A DNA stretch of 15,897 bases. Source: Deltaproteobacteria bacterium. GTDB lineage: Bacteria; Myxococcota_A; JAADFL01. Position 1 is the first letter of the stretch, and each line of letters starts with the position of its first letter. The position numbers and the translations under genes were made by a program. Where the stretch lies: the NCBI GenBank assembly GCA_013152945.1, contig JAADFL010000168.1:1-15897 (forward strand), read 5' to 3'. Positions 1 to 6,495 of this stretch are shown one piece after another. The notes under the pieces were generated by a model, which was not told the DNA's origin, made no database searches, and saw only the letters and a list, made by a program, of their open reading frames with translations.

Positions 1-37
1 GTATCCGTGTCAGTATCAGTATCCGTATCCGTGTCAC
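1..37 (-). repeat. Hexanucleotide-type repeat encoding (Asp-Thr)n
   Basis: On the minus strand, GAY-ACN codon pairs repeat about six times up to the window edge. The third bases vary (GAC/GAT, ACG/ACT), so the units are not identical. This suggests an old repeat kept at the protein level rather than a freshly slipped tract. The total length cannot be seen because the array continues beyond base 1. Confidence 0.75.
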
Positions 38-200
38 CTTTAGTATTGTACTTGCAGACGCCTGTTGCCTTGTCACAATGTTGGCCATCGTGGCAATCCC
101 GGTCCAGGCTGCACTTTGTTCCTACTTCAGACAAATCGCAGCTCGCTTGAGAAAGCATTAAAAAAACTATTACAATGAACCACATGTGCCTTGCTCTCAT
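1..200 (-). CDS. Putative cysteine-rich lipoprotein with Asp-Thr repeat linker (partial, 3' part missing)
   Basis: Reading from ATG at 200 towards base 1 gives 66 codons with no stop, so the gene runs off the left edge. The first 20 residues (MRARHMWFIVIVFLMLSQAS) are a basic start plus a hydrophobic stretch, followed by Cys21, which fits a lipoprotein signal; the -3 residue is Gln, so the lipobox is imperfect. Residues 30-49 carry four cysteines (C30, C36, C42, C49) in a small Asp/Gly-rich module with spacing C-X5-C-X5-C-X6-C. From residue 56 the chain becomes (Asp-Thr)n. Such DT linkers are common in surface proteins of deltaproteobacterial type genomes and usually join an anchor to a distal domain, which here lies outside the window. 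The start is 10 bases after the stop of the 211-1101 gene, with a weak GGGTGA before it, so the two are probably co-transcribed. Function unknown. Confidence 0.72.
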   Translation of the reverse strand, partial: MRARHMWFIVIVFLMLSQASCDLSEVGTKCSLDRDCHDGQHCDKATGVCKYNTKGDTDTDTDTDTD

Positions 201-210
201 GACATCACCC

Positions 211-1101
211 TTACCATGAAAAAGATGCAAACAAAGATGCCCCGCCGGACCCTGGTAATAATGCCGCCGATACATGCCCAGCATCACTGTCACCTTCCAC
301 AAGAAACAAGATCAATGTCCCAATCCCTGCAGCACCTGCAACGCCCAATAACACGCTGCCCGCGGTATACTTGGTCTCCCCGCTCTCCTTCAGGTCCTGC
401 CATTCAGGTGTCCCGAAAAACTCACCCTCCTGCTTGGACTCGTCGGATGCACCCAGTCCCACTAGCGTTCCTCCTGCAACACCGGCGGCAACCGCGAGCC
501 CGAGCGAAAGCCATGGAGCCAGGGTCAAAAACCCGCCGGCCTCCTCGTCCGCGGACTTGTCCGCAGCCACGGGAACAGACACGCTCTTGGGGACCTCTAC
601 GCTTTTTTCATCCCTGATCCCGGCCACGATTGCCGCTGCCGCCTGCCCGATGGCGTCGATCAGCTTGGCCTTGTCGTTGTCCAAAGCCTTGCTGTAACGC
701 TTCAGGACCTTGGCTGCCTTTACATCCAAGAGCTTCACGTTGAGAAGAAAGCGGTTGCCCACCGCGCCTACGCTCGACGCCACCATCAGGTTCACGCCTA
801 ATGCACCACCTATCTCTGCAAGACAGGAATCATCGACGCAGCCCGTTACCTTCACACGCTCTTCCTCGAGTCTCATCATCGAGGTGATGTCCGCGCTGCC
901 TAGAACCTCGCAGCCACTCCTCTTTTGTATCTCTGTGAGCAGTAACTCGTCCAGTAGCTTTACAGTATTCTTGTTCAAACCCTCGGCAGCGCGCAACCCC
1001 ATGACCGCTATCTTGGGCTTTTCACCTGCCCGGGCCTGGAAAACCGGGAAAACAGCCAGAAGCATTACAATCACTTTTACCTGAAAAGACAGGATTCTCA
1101 T
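211..1101 (-). CDS. Secreted TolB/CsgG-like domain protein with two C-terminal membrane segments
   Basis: The product has 296 residues. I chose ATG 1101 because GGAGGG lies about 10 bases upstream and a clean signal peptide follows (residues 1-25, ending QARA); the frame stays open to 1278 but that extension looks non-coding. Residues about 28-160 start with KPKIAVMGLRA and include LEEERVKVTGC and DDSCLAEIGGALGV. This matches an uncharacterised family, frequent in Myxococcota-like genomes, with a TolB-N/CsgG-like alpha/beta fold. C88 and C93 could form a disulfide. A Lys/Val/Ala/Asp-rich linker (165-188) leads to two hydrophobic glycine-rich segments (about 192-216 and 246-268) and a tail ending FASFSW. 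It heads a short operon with the partial lipoprotein. The likely role is in the cell envelope; no enzymatic motif is visible and the molecular function is unknown. Confidence 0.8.
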   Translation of the reverse strand: MRILSFQVKVIVMLLAVFPVFQARAGEKPKIAVMGLRAAEGLNKNTVKLLDELLLTEIQKRSGCEVLGSADITSMMRLEEERVKVTGCVDDSCLAEIGGALGVNLMVASSVGAVGNRFLLNVKLLDVKAAKVLKRYSKALDNDKAKLIDAIGQAAAAIVAGIRDEKSVEVPKSVSVPVAADKSADEEAGGFLTLAPWLSLGLAVAAGVAGGTLVGLGASDESKQEGEFFGTPEWQDLKESGETKYTAGSVLLGVAGAAGIGTLILFLVEGDSDAGHVSAALLPGSGGASLFASFSW

Positions 1102-1323
1102 CGGATCGTTCCCTCCAAGCAATGAAAAAAACTCTGCAAAATTTCCACAACAATCAATAGCTATCTTTTCATCATCCAAGCATAACCGACAATAAGTAAC
1201 AATGATTTTTTTTGATAGCGCGAGCTTGATTCCGGAGTAAAACACGAGGGCCTGCCCGAATAAAGATCTTTGAGGCACAACTTCATTTGGATATACTAAT
1301 ACTCCTGAATCGAACCATTCCTG
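1102..1323. other. AT-rich divergent intergenic region
   Basis: This 222-base spacer separates the minus-strand TolB-like gene from the plus-strand radical SAM gene, so it should carry two outward promoters. A plus-strand candidate is listed separately. For the minus strand I see only the ribosome binding site GGAGGG (1111-1116) and no convincing -35/-10 pair. No RNA gene is apparent. Confidence 0.5.
1270..1297 (+). promoter_or_regulatory. Candidate sigma70-type promoter for the radical SAM operon
   Basis: TTGAGG (1270-1275) and TATACT (1292-1297) are separated by 16 bases, matching the -35 and -10 consensus at 4/6 and 5/6. Transcription would begin near 1304, leaving a leader of about 20 bases before ATG 1324. 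Found by eye only. Confidence 0.35.
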
Positions 1324-2232
1324 ATGCGGTTCGAGCCGGAGTCGATATTGGTTGCATTCCCGGATTACAAGGAACCATTGTTCAGGCCTCCAAGCGAGGC
1401 ATATTCAGCCATAGTGCAGGCCACGTACGGTTGTTCCCACAACAAATGCACATTTTGCATGATGTACAAAGGCAAAAAATTCAGGGCCAGACCGTTGGAT
1501 GAGGTGCTGCACGACCTCGACTTGCTTGCTGCGGTAATGCCAAAAAAACAAAAGTTGTTCCTCGCAGACGGGGATGCAATGGTCCTGTCCACCGGCCGGT
1601 TGTTGAAAATATTGGAGCATGCAAGGCAGGTATTTCCAAGCCTGAAACGAACGGCTGTCTATGCCAATCCTTCCAACCTGCTTCAAAAGAGCGAAAATGA
1701 ACTGCTTTCATTACAAAGGGCCGGCCTGAAAATGGTCTACCTGGGCCTGGAAAGCGGAGATGACCTGGTACTTAAAACAATACAAAAGGGCGCGACCAGA
1801 GACGAAATTGTTGAAGCAGGAAAAAAGGCGGTAAGGGCGGGAATGTTGTTGTCAGTGACCGTGCTGCTCGGCTTGGGAGGCAGGGAAAGATCCGTCAAGC
1901 ATGCAACCGCCACTGCACGGGCATTGACGGACATGGCCCCTCACTATGCATCCGCATTGACCCTGATGCTCAAAGATTATGAAAAAGAGTTTGCTGAAAG
2001 ATGCCGTCCCTGGACCAGGCTGGATCCTATGGAAACACTAATGGAACTAAAGACCTTGATCCAGGGGATCAACTCAACCGGAATGGTGTTTCGTACAAAT
2101 CATGCATCCAATTATCTGCCTTTGAAGGGAATCCTCTCAGAAGACCGCGACAGGTTGCTGGCGATACTGAATGAGGCAATGTCCGACCGTTCAGGAAAAT
2201 ACTTGAGACCCGAATGGGCAAGGGGGCTGTGA
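1324..2232 (+). CDS. Radical SAM protein with CX4CX2C cluster motif
   Basis: The product has 302 residues. Near the N-terminus, TYGCSHNKCTFCMMY gives cysteines C37, C42 and C45, the expected ligands of a [4Fe-4S] cluster that cleaves S-adenosylmethionine; the spacing is CX4CX2C rather than the canonical CX3CX2C. Further radical SAM landmarks are ADGDA (81-85, the SAM-contact region), a Tyr-Ala-Asn-Pro strand (113-116), GLESGDD (141-147) and VTVLLGLGG (178-186). It resembles an uncharacterised Elp3/HemN-like (COG1032-type) group without a B12 domain. ATG 1324 is the first start after an in-frame TGA at 1306; no strong ribosome binding site is visible, which fits a short leader. It leads a run with a 70-residue membrane peptide and an HtrA protease. 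The substrate is unknown; HemN-type annotations would be over-calls. Confidence 0.87.
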   Translation: MRFEPESILVAFPDYKEPLFRPPSEAYSAIVQATYGCSHNKCTFCMMYKGKKFRARPLDEVLHDLDLLAAVMPKKQKLFLADGDAMVLSTGRLLKILEHARQVFPSLKRTAVYANPSNLLQKSENELLSLQRAGLKMVYLGLESGDDLVLKTIQKGATRDEIVEAGKKAVRAGMLLSVTVLLGLGGRERSVKHATATARALTDMAPHYASALTLMLKDYEKEFAERCRPWTRLDPMETLMELKTLIQGINSTGMVFRTNHASNYLPLKGILSEDRDRLLAILNEAMSDRSGKYLRPEWARGL

Positions 2233-2238
2233 TAACCG

Positions 2239-2451
2239 ATGAAATTGATAAAAATCCTGGTTTTTTTGGCAGCAGTCGTGGGCGCGGTGTACCTTGGAGC
2301 AAGGTACCTGCCGGGCACTGCCCGCTCTATACTCAAAAAGGGCGAATCCCTGATGAACAGCGGGAAAAAATCCATTGAAAGCGAAATAAGAGACAAGGAC
2401 CGTAAACAACTGGACAAGATACTTAGAAAAGTCGGGGAAAAATCCAAGTAG
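2239..2451 (+). CDS. Small single-pass membrane protein, 70 residues
   Basis: It starts 6 bases after the radical SAM stop, with AGGGGG about 12 bases before the ATG, so it is very likely translated from the same message. Residues about 4-24 form one hydrophobic segment (ILVFLAAVVGAVYLGARYL). The rest (25-70) is highly charged, Lys- and Glu-rich and predicted helical, ending VGEKSK. I see no lipobox and no enzymatic motif, and do not recognise a family. The architecture suggests an inner-membrane anchored peptide with a soluble helical tail, possibly a partner or regulator of the downstream protease or the radical SAM enzyme; that link rests only on gene order. Confidence 0.7.
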   Translation: MKLIKILVFLAAVVGAVYLGARYLPGTARSILKKGESLMNSGKKSIESEIRDKDRKQLDKILRKVGEKSK

Positions 2452-2465
2452 GTCCGGGGGCGCTC

Positions 2466-3986
2466 ATGAACTCAAAGCCGTGCGGTTACGGAGGCTGTGT
2501 TTCAAAGAACCTGCTTTGGCCGTTGTATGTTTTTCGTTTGCCTGCAACCCGGCTTACTCTCTTGGCTCTTTTTTTTCTGCCAATAATGGCAATTACGGCC
2601 CGGGCTGCTCCGCGAAGCAAGCCCGTCAAGCTATGGAGCACATTAAAGACACGAAAACCCCTTTTCTCGTGCAGGGCGGGTAAATGTTGCTCCTTTGCCC
2701 GTGTAATAAAGACAATCGAACCATCGGTTGTCTTCATATCCACAGGTGGAGAGAGCAGGACGGATCCGTTTTTCGAGTTCCTGGATAGAATCGCCAAGCC
2801 AATAAGCCGGCGAAATGAAGTGGGACGAAAACGGGCCGGACTCGGAAGCGGCTTCATCATCAGCAAGACAGGGCTGGTAGTCACAAACCAACACGTAGTT
2901 CAAGGAGCCGACGACATTATGCTGAAAACTTTGAACGGCCGAAACTACCACGCCAAGATGCTGGGGTGGGATTCGGAGACAGACGTGGCATTGCTGAAAA
3001 TAGAGCCGAAGACCAATCTCAAACCAGCACCGCTAGGAGATTCGTCAAGGCTGGAGCAGGGAGACTGGGTGGTTGCAATCGGAAATCCTTTCGGCCTTGC
3101 CGGAAGCGCCACCAAGGGAATCGTGAGCGCCTTGGGAAGAAGGGGAGTCCGGGCTTCAGGGAAAACCTATTTTGCGGATTTCATACAAACAGACGCACTG
3201 ATCAACCCGGGCAACTCCGGAGGGCCCCTGGTGAACATGTACGGCGAGGTCGTGGGCATCAATACGGCCATGAATTCCATGGGACAGGGCATAGGCTTTG
3301 CCGTGCCGATAAACCTGGTCAAAGAGATTTTGCCGGAGCTTTTTTCAAAAGGCACACCGACCAGGCCATGGATTGGCATCAGGGTGCAATCCATAACGCG
3401 TGAGCTGGCGTTCTCTTTCGGCCGCCATGACGCAACAGGAGCGCTTGTTTCGGAAATCGTTCCCGGAAGTCCGGCGGAAAAGGCCGGTATCCTGGAGGGT
3501 GATATCATCCTTTCGTTCGATGGCAAACCGATTCGGGAAAAAAGAGACCTCGAAGTGCAACTTTCACACGCCGAAGTGAATAACCGGGTCCCAATCGAGA
3601 TTTGGAGGGCTGGATACACAAGGGACGTGAGCGTCATACCTGTAGAAAGGCCGCATTATACAAGCAATGTTCCGCCTCCATGGAAAGGCGAGGCACTGAG
3701 TTCGAGCATTGGAGTTACCGTGGCGCATCTCGCTTACGACCAGCGAAGGATTCTAGGGTTGCCGAACAAACACCAGGGAGCGCTGGTCGTCAAGGTTGAA
3801 GCCAGCAGCGAGGCATACCGCAGGGGAATCAGACCCGGCGATGTAGTACTAAAACTGGGAGCCACTACGGTTAAGGGTCCTGCGTCTTTCCTGGAAGCTC
3901 TTCGGAAAATCGAAAAGCGTGGTGTCGTCAGGCTCTTGATATTGAGAGGCAAGAACAAGCAGTTCATAGCTTTACGAAAGCCCTAG
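2466..3986 (+). CDS. htrA: HtrA/Deg family periplasmic serine protease with two PDZ domains
   Basis: The product has 506 residues, close to DegP/DegQ size. A hydrophobic segment at about 28-47 ends in ARA-A, a signal peptide or anchor with an unusually long 27-residue leader, so a start further downstream (for example TTG at codon 20 or 25) is possible. The chymotrypsin-like protease domain spans about 75-290 with a complete triad: His143 (TNQHVV), Asp173 (SETDVALLK) and Ser251 (NPGNSGGPL). PDZ1 lies at about 300-395 (GSPAEKAGILEGDIILSFDG) and PDZ2 at about 412-505 (EAYRRGIRPGDVVLKL). Family members degrade or refold misfolded envelope proteins. Three cysteines (C69, C74, C75) lie just before the protease domain, which is unusual for a periplasmic enzyme. 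The gene starts 14 bases after the small membrane protein, with a GGGGG stretch upstream, and ends 3 bases from the convergent coiled-coil gene. Confidence 0.93.
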   Translation: MNSKPCGYGGCVSKNLLWPLYVFRLPATRLTLLALFFLPIMAITARAAPRSKPVKLWSTLKTRKPLFSCRAGKCCSFARVIKTIEPSVVFISTGGESRTDPFFEFLDRIAKPISRRNEVGRKRAGLGSGFIISKTGLVVTNQHVVQGADDIMLKTLNGRNYHAKMLGWDSETDVALLKIEPKTNLKPAPLGDSSRLEQGDWVVAIGNPFGLAGSATKGIVSALGRRGVRASGKTYFADFIQTDALINPGNSGGPLVNMYGEVVGINTAMNSMGQGIGFAVPINLVKEILPELFSKGTPTRPWIGIRVQSITRELAFSFGRHDATGALVSEIVPGSPAEKAGILEGDIILSFDGKPIREKRDLEVQLSHAEVNNRVPIEIWRAGYTRDVSVIPVERPHYTSNVPPPWKGEALSSSIGVTVAHLAYDQRRILGLPNKHQGALVVKVEASSEAYRRGIRPGDVVLKLGATTVKGPASFLEALRKIEKRGVVRLLILRGKNKQFIALRKP

Positions 3987-3989
3987 CGG

Positions 3990-4637
3990 TCACGGCCGGT
4001 AGTATCTTCTCCTCAAGAAAAACAGGAAAGCTCCTGCGGCAATGGCTATTCCTGCAGCTACTATTCCATACATGATTCTTGTTTTTCGCCTTTTCTCCTT
4101 TGTTCTTTCCTTTTTCTCTTCCTGTTTTCTTTCCAGCTCGGCATCAAGTATCTTCAATTTGTCCTTATAGCTCTTTTCCGCGGCAATACGTTCTTCTTTC
4201 AATCTTTCTTGTTCCTCCTGCCGTTTCATTATCATTTCATGGTACTTTGCCCGGGCCTCGTCCTTTGCCTCCTGCAATTCCCCGGTTTCCATTTGACGAC
4301 GTGACAATTCCTCGTCTATGACTTCGATCTTTTTTTCATATTTATTGATTGCTGCAATCTCGGCCTGCAGTTTTCTTTGTATGGGCCAAAGTTCCTGTGG
4401 AAGCAATTGCCTGGACCTGGAAAGCTGTTTCTTTAATGCAGGCAGCTTGGCCTTGTGAACCGCTTTCTTTTTCTCGAATTTTTTCTTGAGTGAAAGAAGC
4501 TGTGCCTTGCTTGCCAGGGACATGTCTTCTGGAAGCTCGTCTATTGCAAAAGCCACACTTGTAAAAACCGCGAATACACACAAAAACAGGGCAGCCAACC
4601 CGGTTTTTGACAAGAAAAAGATCCTGATGCCTTGCAT
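3990..4637 (-). CDS. Envelope coiled-coil protein with signal peptide and C-terminal membrane anchor
   Basis: The product has 215 residues from ATG 4637, which has GGGAGAAGA just upstream; an ATG 57 bases earlier has no such site. Residues 1-31 form a signal peptide (basic start, hydrophobic core, cleavage after AFA). Residues about 42-185 are almost purely helical and charged, with long Lys/Glu/Gln/Arg runs typical of a coiled coil, interrupted near LLPQELWP (78-85). A single membrane segment (about 189-208) is followed by a basic tail, LRRRYYRP. The inferred topology is an outward coiled coil of perhaps 15-20 nm, anchored at its C-terminus with a cytoplasmic tail. I do not recognise a family; a structural or scaffold role is the simplest reading. 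It is divergent from the metal transporter operon and may share regulation with it. Confidence 0.75.
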   Translation of the reverse strand: MQGIRIFFLSKTGLAALFLCVFAVFTSVAFAIDELPEDMSLASKAQLLSLKKKFEKKKAVHKAKLPALKKQLSRSRQLLPQELWPIQRKLQAEIAAINKYEKKIEVIDEELSRRQMETGELQEAKDEARAKYHEMIMKRQEEQERLKEERIAAEKSYKDKLKILDAELERKQEEKKERTKEKRRKTRIMYGIVAAGIAIAAGAFLFFLRRRYYRP

Positions 4638-4672
4638 GAAAATCTTCTCCCAACCCAGGAACAAAGAAACTT

Positions 4673-4686
4673 GAACAATATTATTC
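4673..4686. promoter_or_regulatory. Near-palindrome, possible operator
   Basis: GAACAATATTATTC is palindromic at 12 of 14 positions and lies 36 bases upstream of the coiled-coil ATG. It could be a metalloregulator site, but it does not clearly match a Zur or Fur consensus known to me. Confidence 0.25.
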
Positions 4687-4712
4687 GGTATCATCGGCTC
4701 GTTTCGGTGTCA
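4684..4712. promoter_or_regulatory. Direct repeat TTCGGTRTCA, possible operator pair
   Basis: TTCGGTATCA (4684-4693) and TTCGGTGTCA (4703-4712) match at 9 of 10 positions and begin 19 bases apart. On the minus strand the second copy overlaps a perfect TTGACA (4708-4713), a likely -35 element for the coiled-coil gene. A clear -10 at the usual spacing is missing, which would suit an activator-dependent promoter, or may mean that the -35 match is chance. Confidence 0.3.
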
Positions 4713-4734
4713 AATCCAAAGGAGCCGGTAATTC

Positions 4735-4762
4735 TTGCATTTCGCCCCATAGTGCTTAAACT
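4735..4762 (+). promoter_or_regulatory. Candidate promoter of the metal ABC operon
   Basis: TTGCAT (4735-4740) and TAAACT (4757-4762) are 16 bases apart. The start point would be near 4769, about 70 bases before ATG 4839. The match is moderate and by eye. Confidence 0.3.
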
Positions 4763-4838
4763 AAAATCATGTTTTCGGGCACAAAGCTTCCCGGCAAGTG
4801 AAGCCTCGTGCAAGCAGAAGATGACTTGGAGTCAATAT

Positions 4839-5708
4839 ATGATACCTTCTAAATCATCAGGCTTGCTCTTAAAAATAATTTTTTTATCCTTGAGCCTGCC
4901 TGCAATTGCAGCCTCGCCTATGGACATTGCCGTCAGTATTCCGCCGCAGGCCTACTTTGTTCAAAGAATCGCCGGGAATCTGGTGAAAACAATCGTACTC
5001 GTTCCGCCGGGCAGATCGCCTGCCAGTTACGCTCCCACTCCAAAACAAATCGTGGCCTTGAGCAAAGCCAAAATATATTTTTCAATCGATGTTCCTTTTG
5101 AAAAGAATCTCATCCCCAAAATTCGCGGCATTTCAAATAACCTTGAAATAATAGACAGCACAAAAGGAGTACCGAAAGTGCAAGGTCCTGCCGGCAGAGA
5201 CATGGATCCTCACGTATGGCTTGATCCAAGCAGAGCTGCAATTATTGCAGAAAACATGGAAAAGTCCTTGGAACGATTATTACCTCGAAAGCAGAATCAT
5301 CTTCAAGCCGGTCTTGAATCATTGAAAAAGGATCTCAATAGACTCGACAAGAAATTCAAATCCATGTTCGCGCCTTTTTGTGGATCATCCTTCTTTGCAT
5401 TTCATCCAGCCTTTGGTTACTTTGCAAAGGCCTATGGCCTAAAGCAGGTGGCCGTCGAATACAAAGGTAAGGAGCCCGGCGGAAGGCACCTGGCCGAATT
5501 GATCGATCGCGCGAGGGAGGAGGGAATAAAGGCCATACTTGTCCAGGCTGAATTTCCCACAGCGGCCGCCTCCACCTTGGCCCATGAATTGGGAGCCAGA
5601 GTCATCTATGCAAGTCCCTTGGCCGAAAACTATATAGACAACCTTGAAAGATTGGCTGTAAACATCAGGAAATCTCTTGCAGCAAAATCAATTAGAACTT
5701 CGAAATGA
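4839..5708 (+). CDS. ZnuA-like metal ABC transporter substrate-binding protein, altered metal ligands
   Basis: The product has 289 residues from ATG 4839, which has GGAG seven bases upstream; the open frame begins at 4632 but the extra 69 codons show no signal. Residues 1-25 form a signal peptide (ending PAIAA). The chain then follows the cluster A-I metal-binding family: VPPGRSPASYAPTPKQ, PFEKNLIPKI, DPHVWLDP, HPAFGYFAKAYGL, and a final SPLAENYIDNL. Expected ligand His125 (DPHVW) and His189 (HPAFG) are present. The first histidine of the usual PHxYEP motif is Ala62, and the usual C-terminal Asp is Ser259. The His-rich loop of classical ZnuA is absent. It should deliver Zn, Mn or Fe in the periplasm to the downstream permease, but metal and affinity cannot be read from the sequence. 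The next gene's ribosome binding site overlaps its stop. Confidence 0.88.
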   Translation: MIPSKSSGLLLKIIFLSLSLPAIAASPMDIAVSIPPQAYFVQRIAGNLVKTIVLVPPGRSPASYAPTPKQIVALSKAKIYFSIDVPFEKNLIPKIRGISNNLEIIDSTKGVPKVQGPAGRDMDPHVWLDPSRAAIIAENMEKSLERLLPRKQNHLQAGLESLKKDLNRLDKKFKSMFAPFCGSSFFAFHPAFGYFAKAYGLKQVAVEYKGKEPGGRHLAELIDRAREEGIKAILVQAEFPTAAASTLAHELGARVIYASPLAENYIDNLERLAVNIRKSLAAKSIRTSK

Positions 5709-5718
5709 GGGAACCGGC

Positions 5719-6495
5719 ATGAGCATTCCTGCAATCGAGCTGAAAAACGTATCCTTTTCATATGGTCCTGTCCCGGTATTGGAAGAGGCAGGTATGGTTG
5801 TAGGGAAAAAAGACTTTGTCGCCGTGGTAGGGCCGAACGGCAGTGGGAAAACCACGCTGCTAAAACTCATTCTCGGACTGTTGAAACCGGACAAGGGCAA
5901 GGTCGAAGTACTTGGACTGCAACCGGAGGATGCAAGGCCCCAAGTAGGTTACGTCCCGCAGTTTGCCGAGATCGATCCCAATTTTCCGGCAACGACGATG
6001 GACGTGGTACTCATGGGCCGCCTCGGGAAGGCAAAAAGCTTTAGGCCTTTTTCAAAAAAAGACAAACGGTCGGCGATAAGGGCCTTGCAACGAGTAGGCA
6101 TGGATGATGCGGCCGGCAAATCTTTCAACAGCATGTCCGGAGGTCAAAAGCAACGGGTACTGATAGCCAGGGCATTGGCAACAGAACCGACCTTGCTCCT
6201 GCTTGACGAACCGACCGCCAACGTGGACACGGCTTCCGGCAAGGCTTTTTTAAAACTGCTACATAAATTGTCAGGTGACATGACGGTAGTCCTGGTAACC
6301 CATGACATAGGCCTGGTATCGGAGCAGATTCCAAGGTGTGCATGCGTGGGTAAAGGAAAGATACTGCTGCATCCAACCGAAGACTTGACCGGGGATACAC
6401 TGGACGATCTGTGGGGAGGAGATATGAGGCTGATACGTCACGACCAAAGTTGCTCCAGCGAGGGACACAAGTGGCAGAATTCCTCAAAGCATTAG
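5719..6495 (+). CDS. ZnuC-like metal ABC transporter ATP-binding protein
   Basis: The product has 258 residues from ATG 5719, preceded by GAGGGA at 5707-5712; an upstream in-frame ATG at 5677 lies inside the previous gene and is less likely. The full ABC ATPase set is visible: Walker A GPNGSGKTT (38-46), Q-loop Gln81 (YVPQ), signature MSGGQKQR (139-146), Walker B LLLLDEPTANVD (159-170) and switch His195 (VTHD). It powers import through the ABC-3 permease encoded next. The C-terminus (about 232-258) carries three histidines (H241, H250, H258) in a Ser/Gln-rich tail. The last 25 bases overlap the permease start, so translation is probably coupled. The specific metal is undetermined. Confidence 0.93.
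   Translation: MSIPAIELKNVSFSYGPVPVLEEAGMVVGKKDFVAVVGPNGSGKTTLLKLILGLLKPDKGKVEVLGLQPEDARPQVGYVPQFAEIDPNFPATTMDVVLMGRLGKAKSFRPFSKKDKRSAIRALQRVGMDDAAGKSFNSMSGGQKQRVLIARALATEPTLLLLDEPTANVDTASGKAFLKLLHKLSGDMTVVLVTHDIGLVSEQIPRCACVGKGKILLHPTEDLTGDTLDDLWGGDMRLIRHDQSCSSEGHKWQNSSKH

Larger units (their letters stand above)
4638..4838. other. Divergent control region between coiled-coil gene and metal ABC operon
   Basis: This 201-base spacer must drive transcription both ways. Besides the repeats and promoters listed separately, CGGCTC (4695-4700) and GAGCCG (4722-4727) form a perfect 6-base inverted repeat around 21 bases. Plus-strand frames stay open through part of it, but the start at 4839 has by far the better ribosome binding site (GGAG at 4828-4831). 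Confidence 0.5.

Noticed and set aside
1-37. CRISPR or tandem DNA repeat array at the left edge
   Set aside because: The units are codon pairs in an open frame with no spacers; they encode an Asp-Thr linker.
1102-1278. N-terminal extension of the TolB-like gene to 1278
   Set aside because: The extension has no signal peptide or family similarity, and ATG 1101 has a strong ribosome binding site followed by a clean signal peptide.
1287-1502. 71-codon frame starting ATG 1287 over the radical SAM start
   Set aside because: It is out of frame with the radical SAM gene, which has the clear motifs; no separate signal supports it.
2480-2683. 67-codon frame inside the start of htrA that resembles a small secreted protein
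   Set aside because: It lies fully within htrA in another frame and has no ribosome binding site; the signal-like stretch is a by-product of the hydrophobic segment.
4632-4838. N-terminal extension of the metal-binding protein
   Set aside because: It would bury the signal peptide behind 69 unrelated residues; ATG 4839 has GGAG at ideal spacing.
6411-6470. ATG 6411 as permease start
   Set aside because: It would add a charged extension and a long overlap; GTG 6471 has GAGGGA at good spacing.
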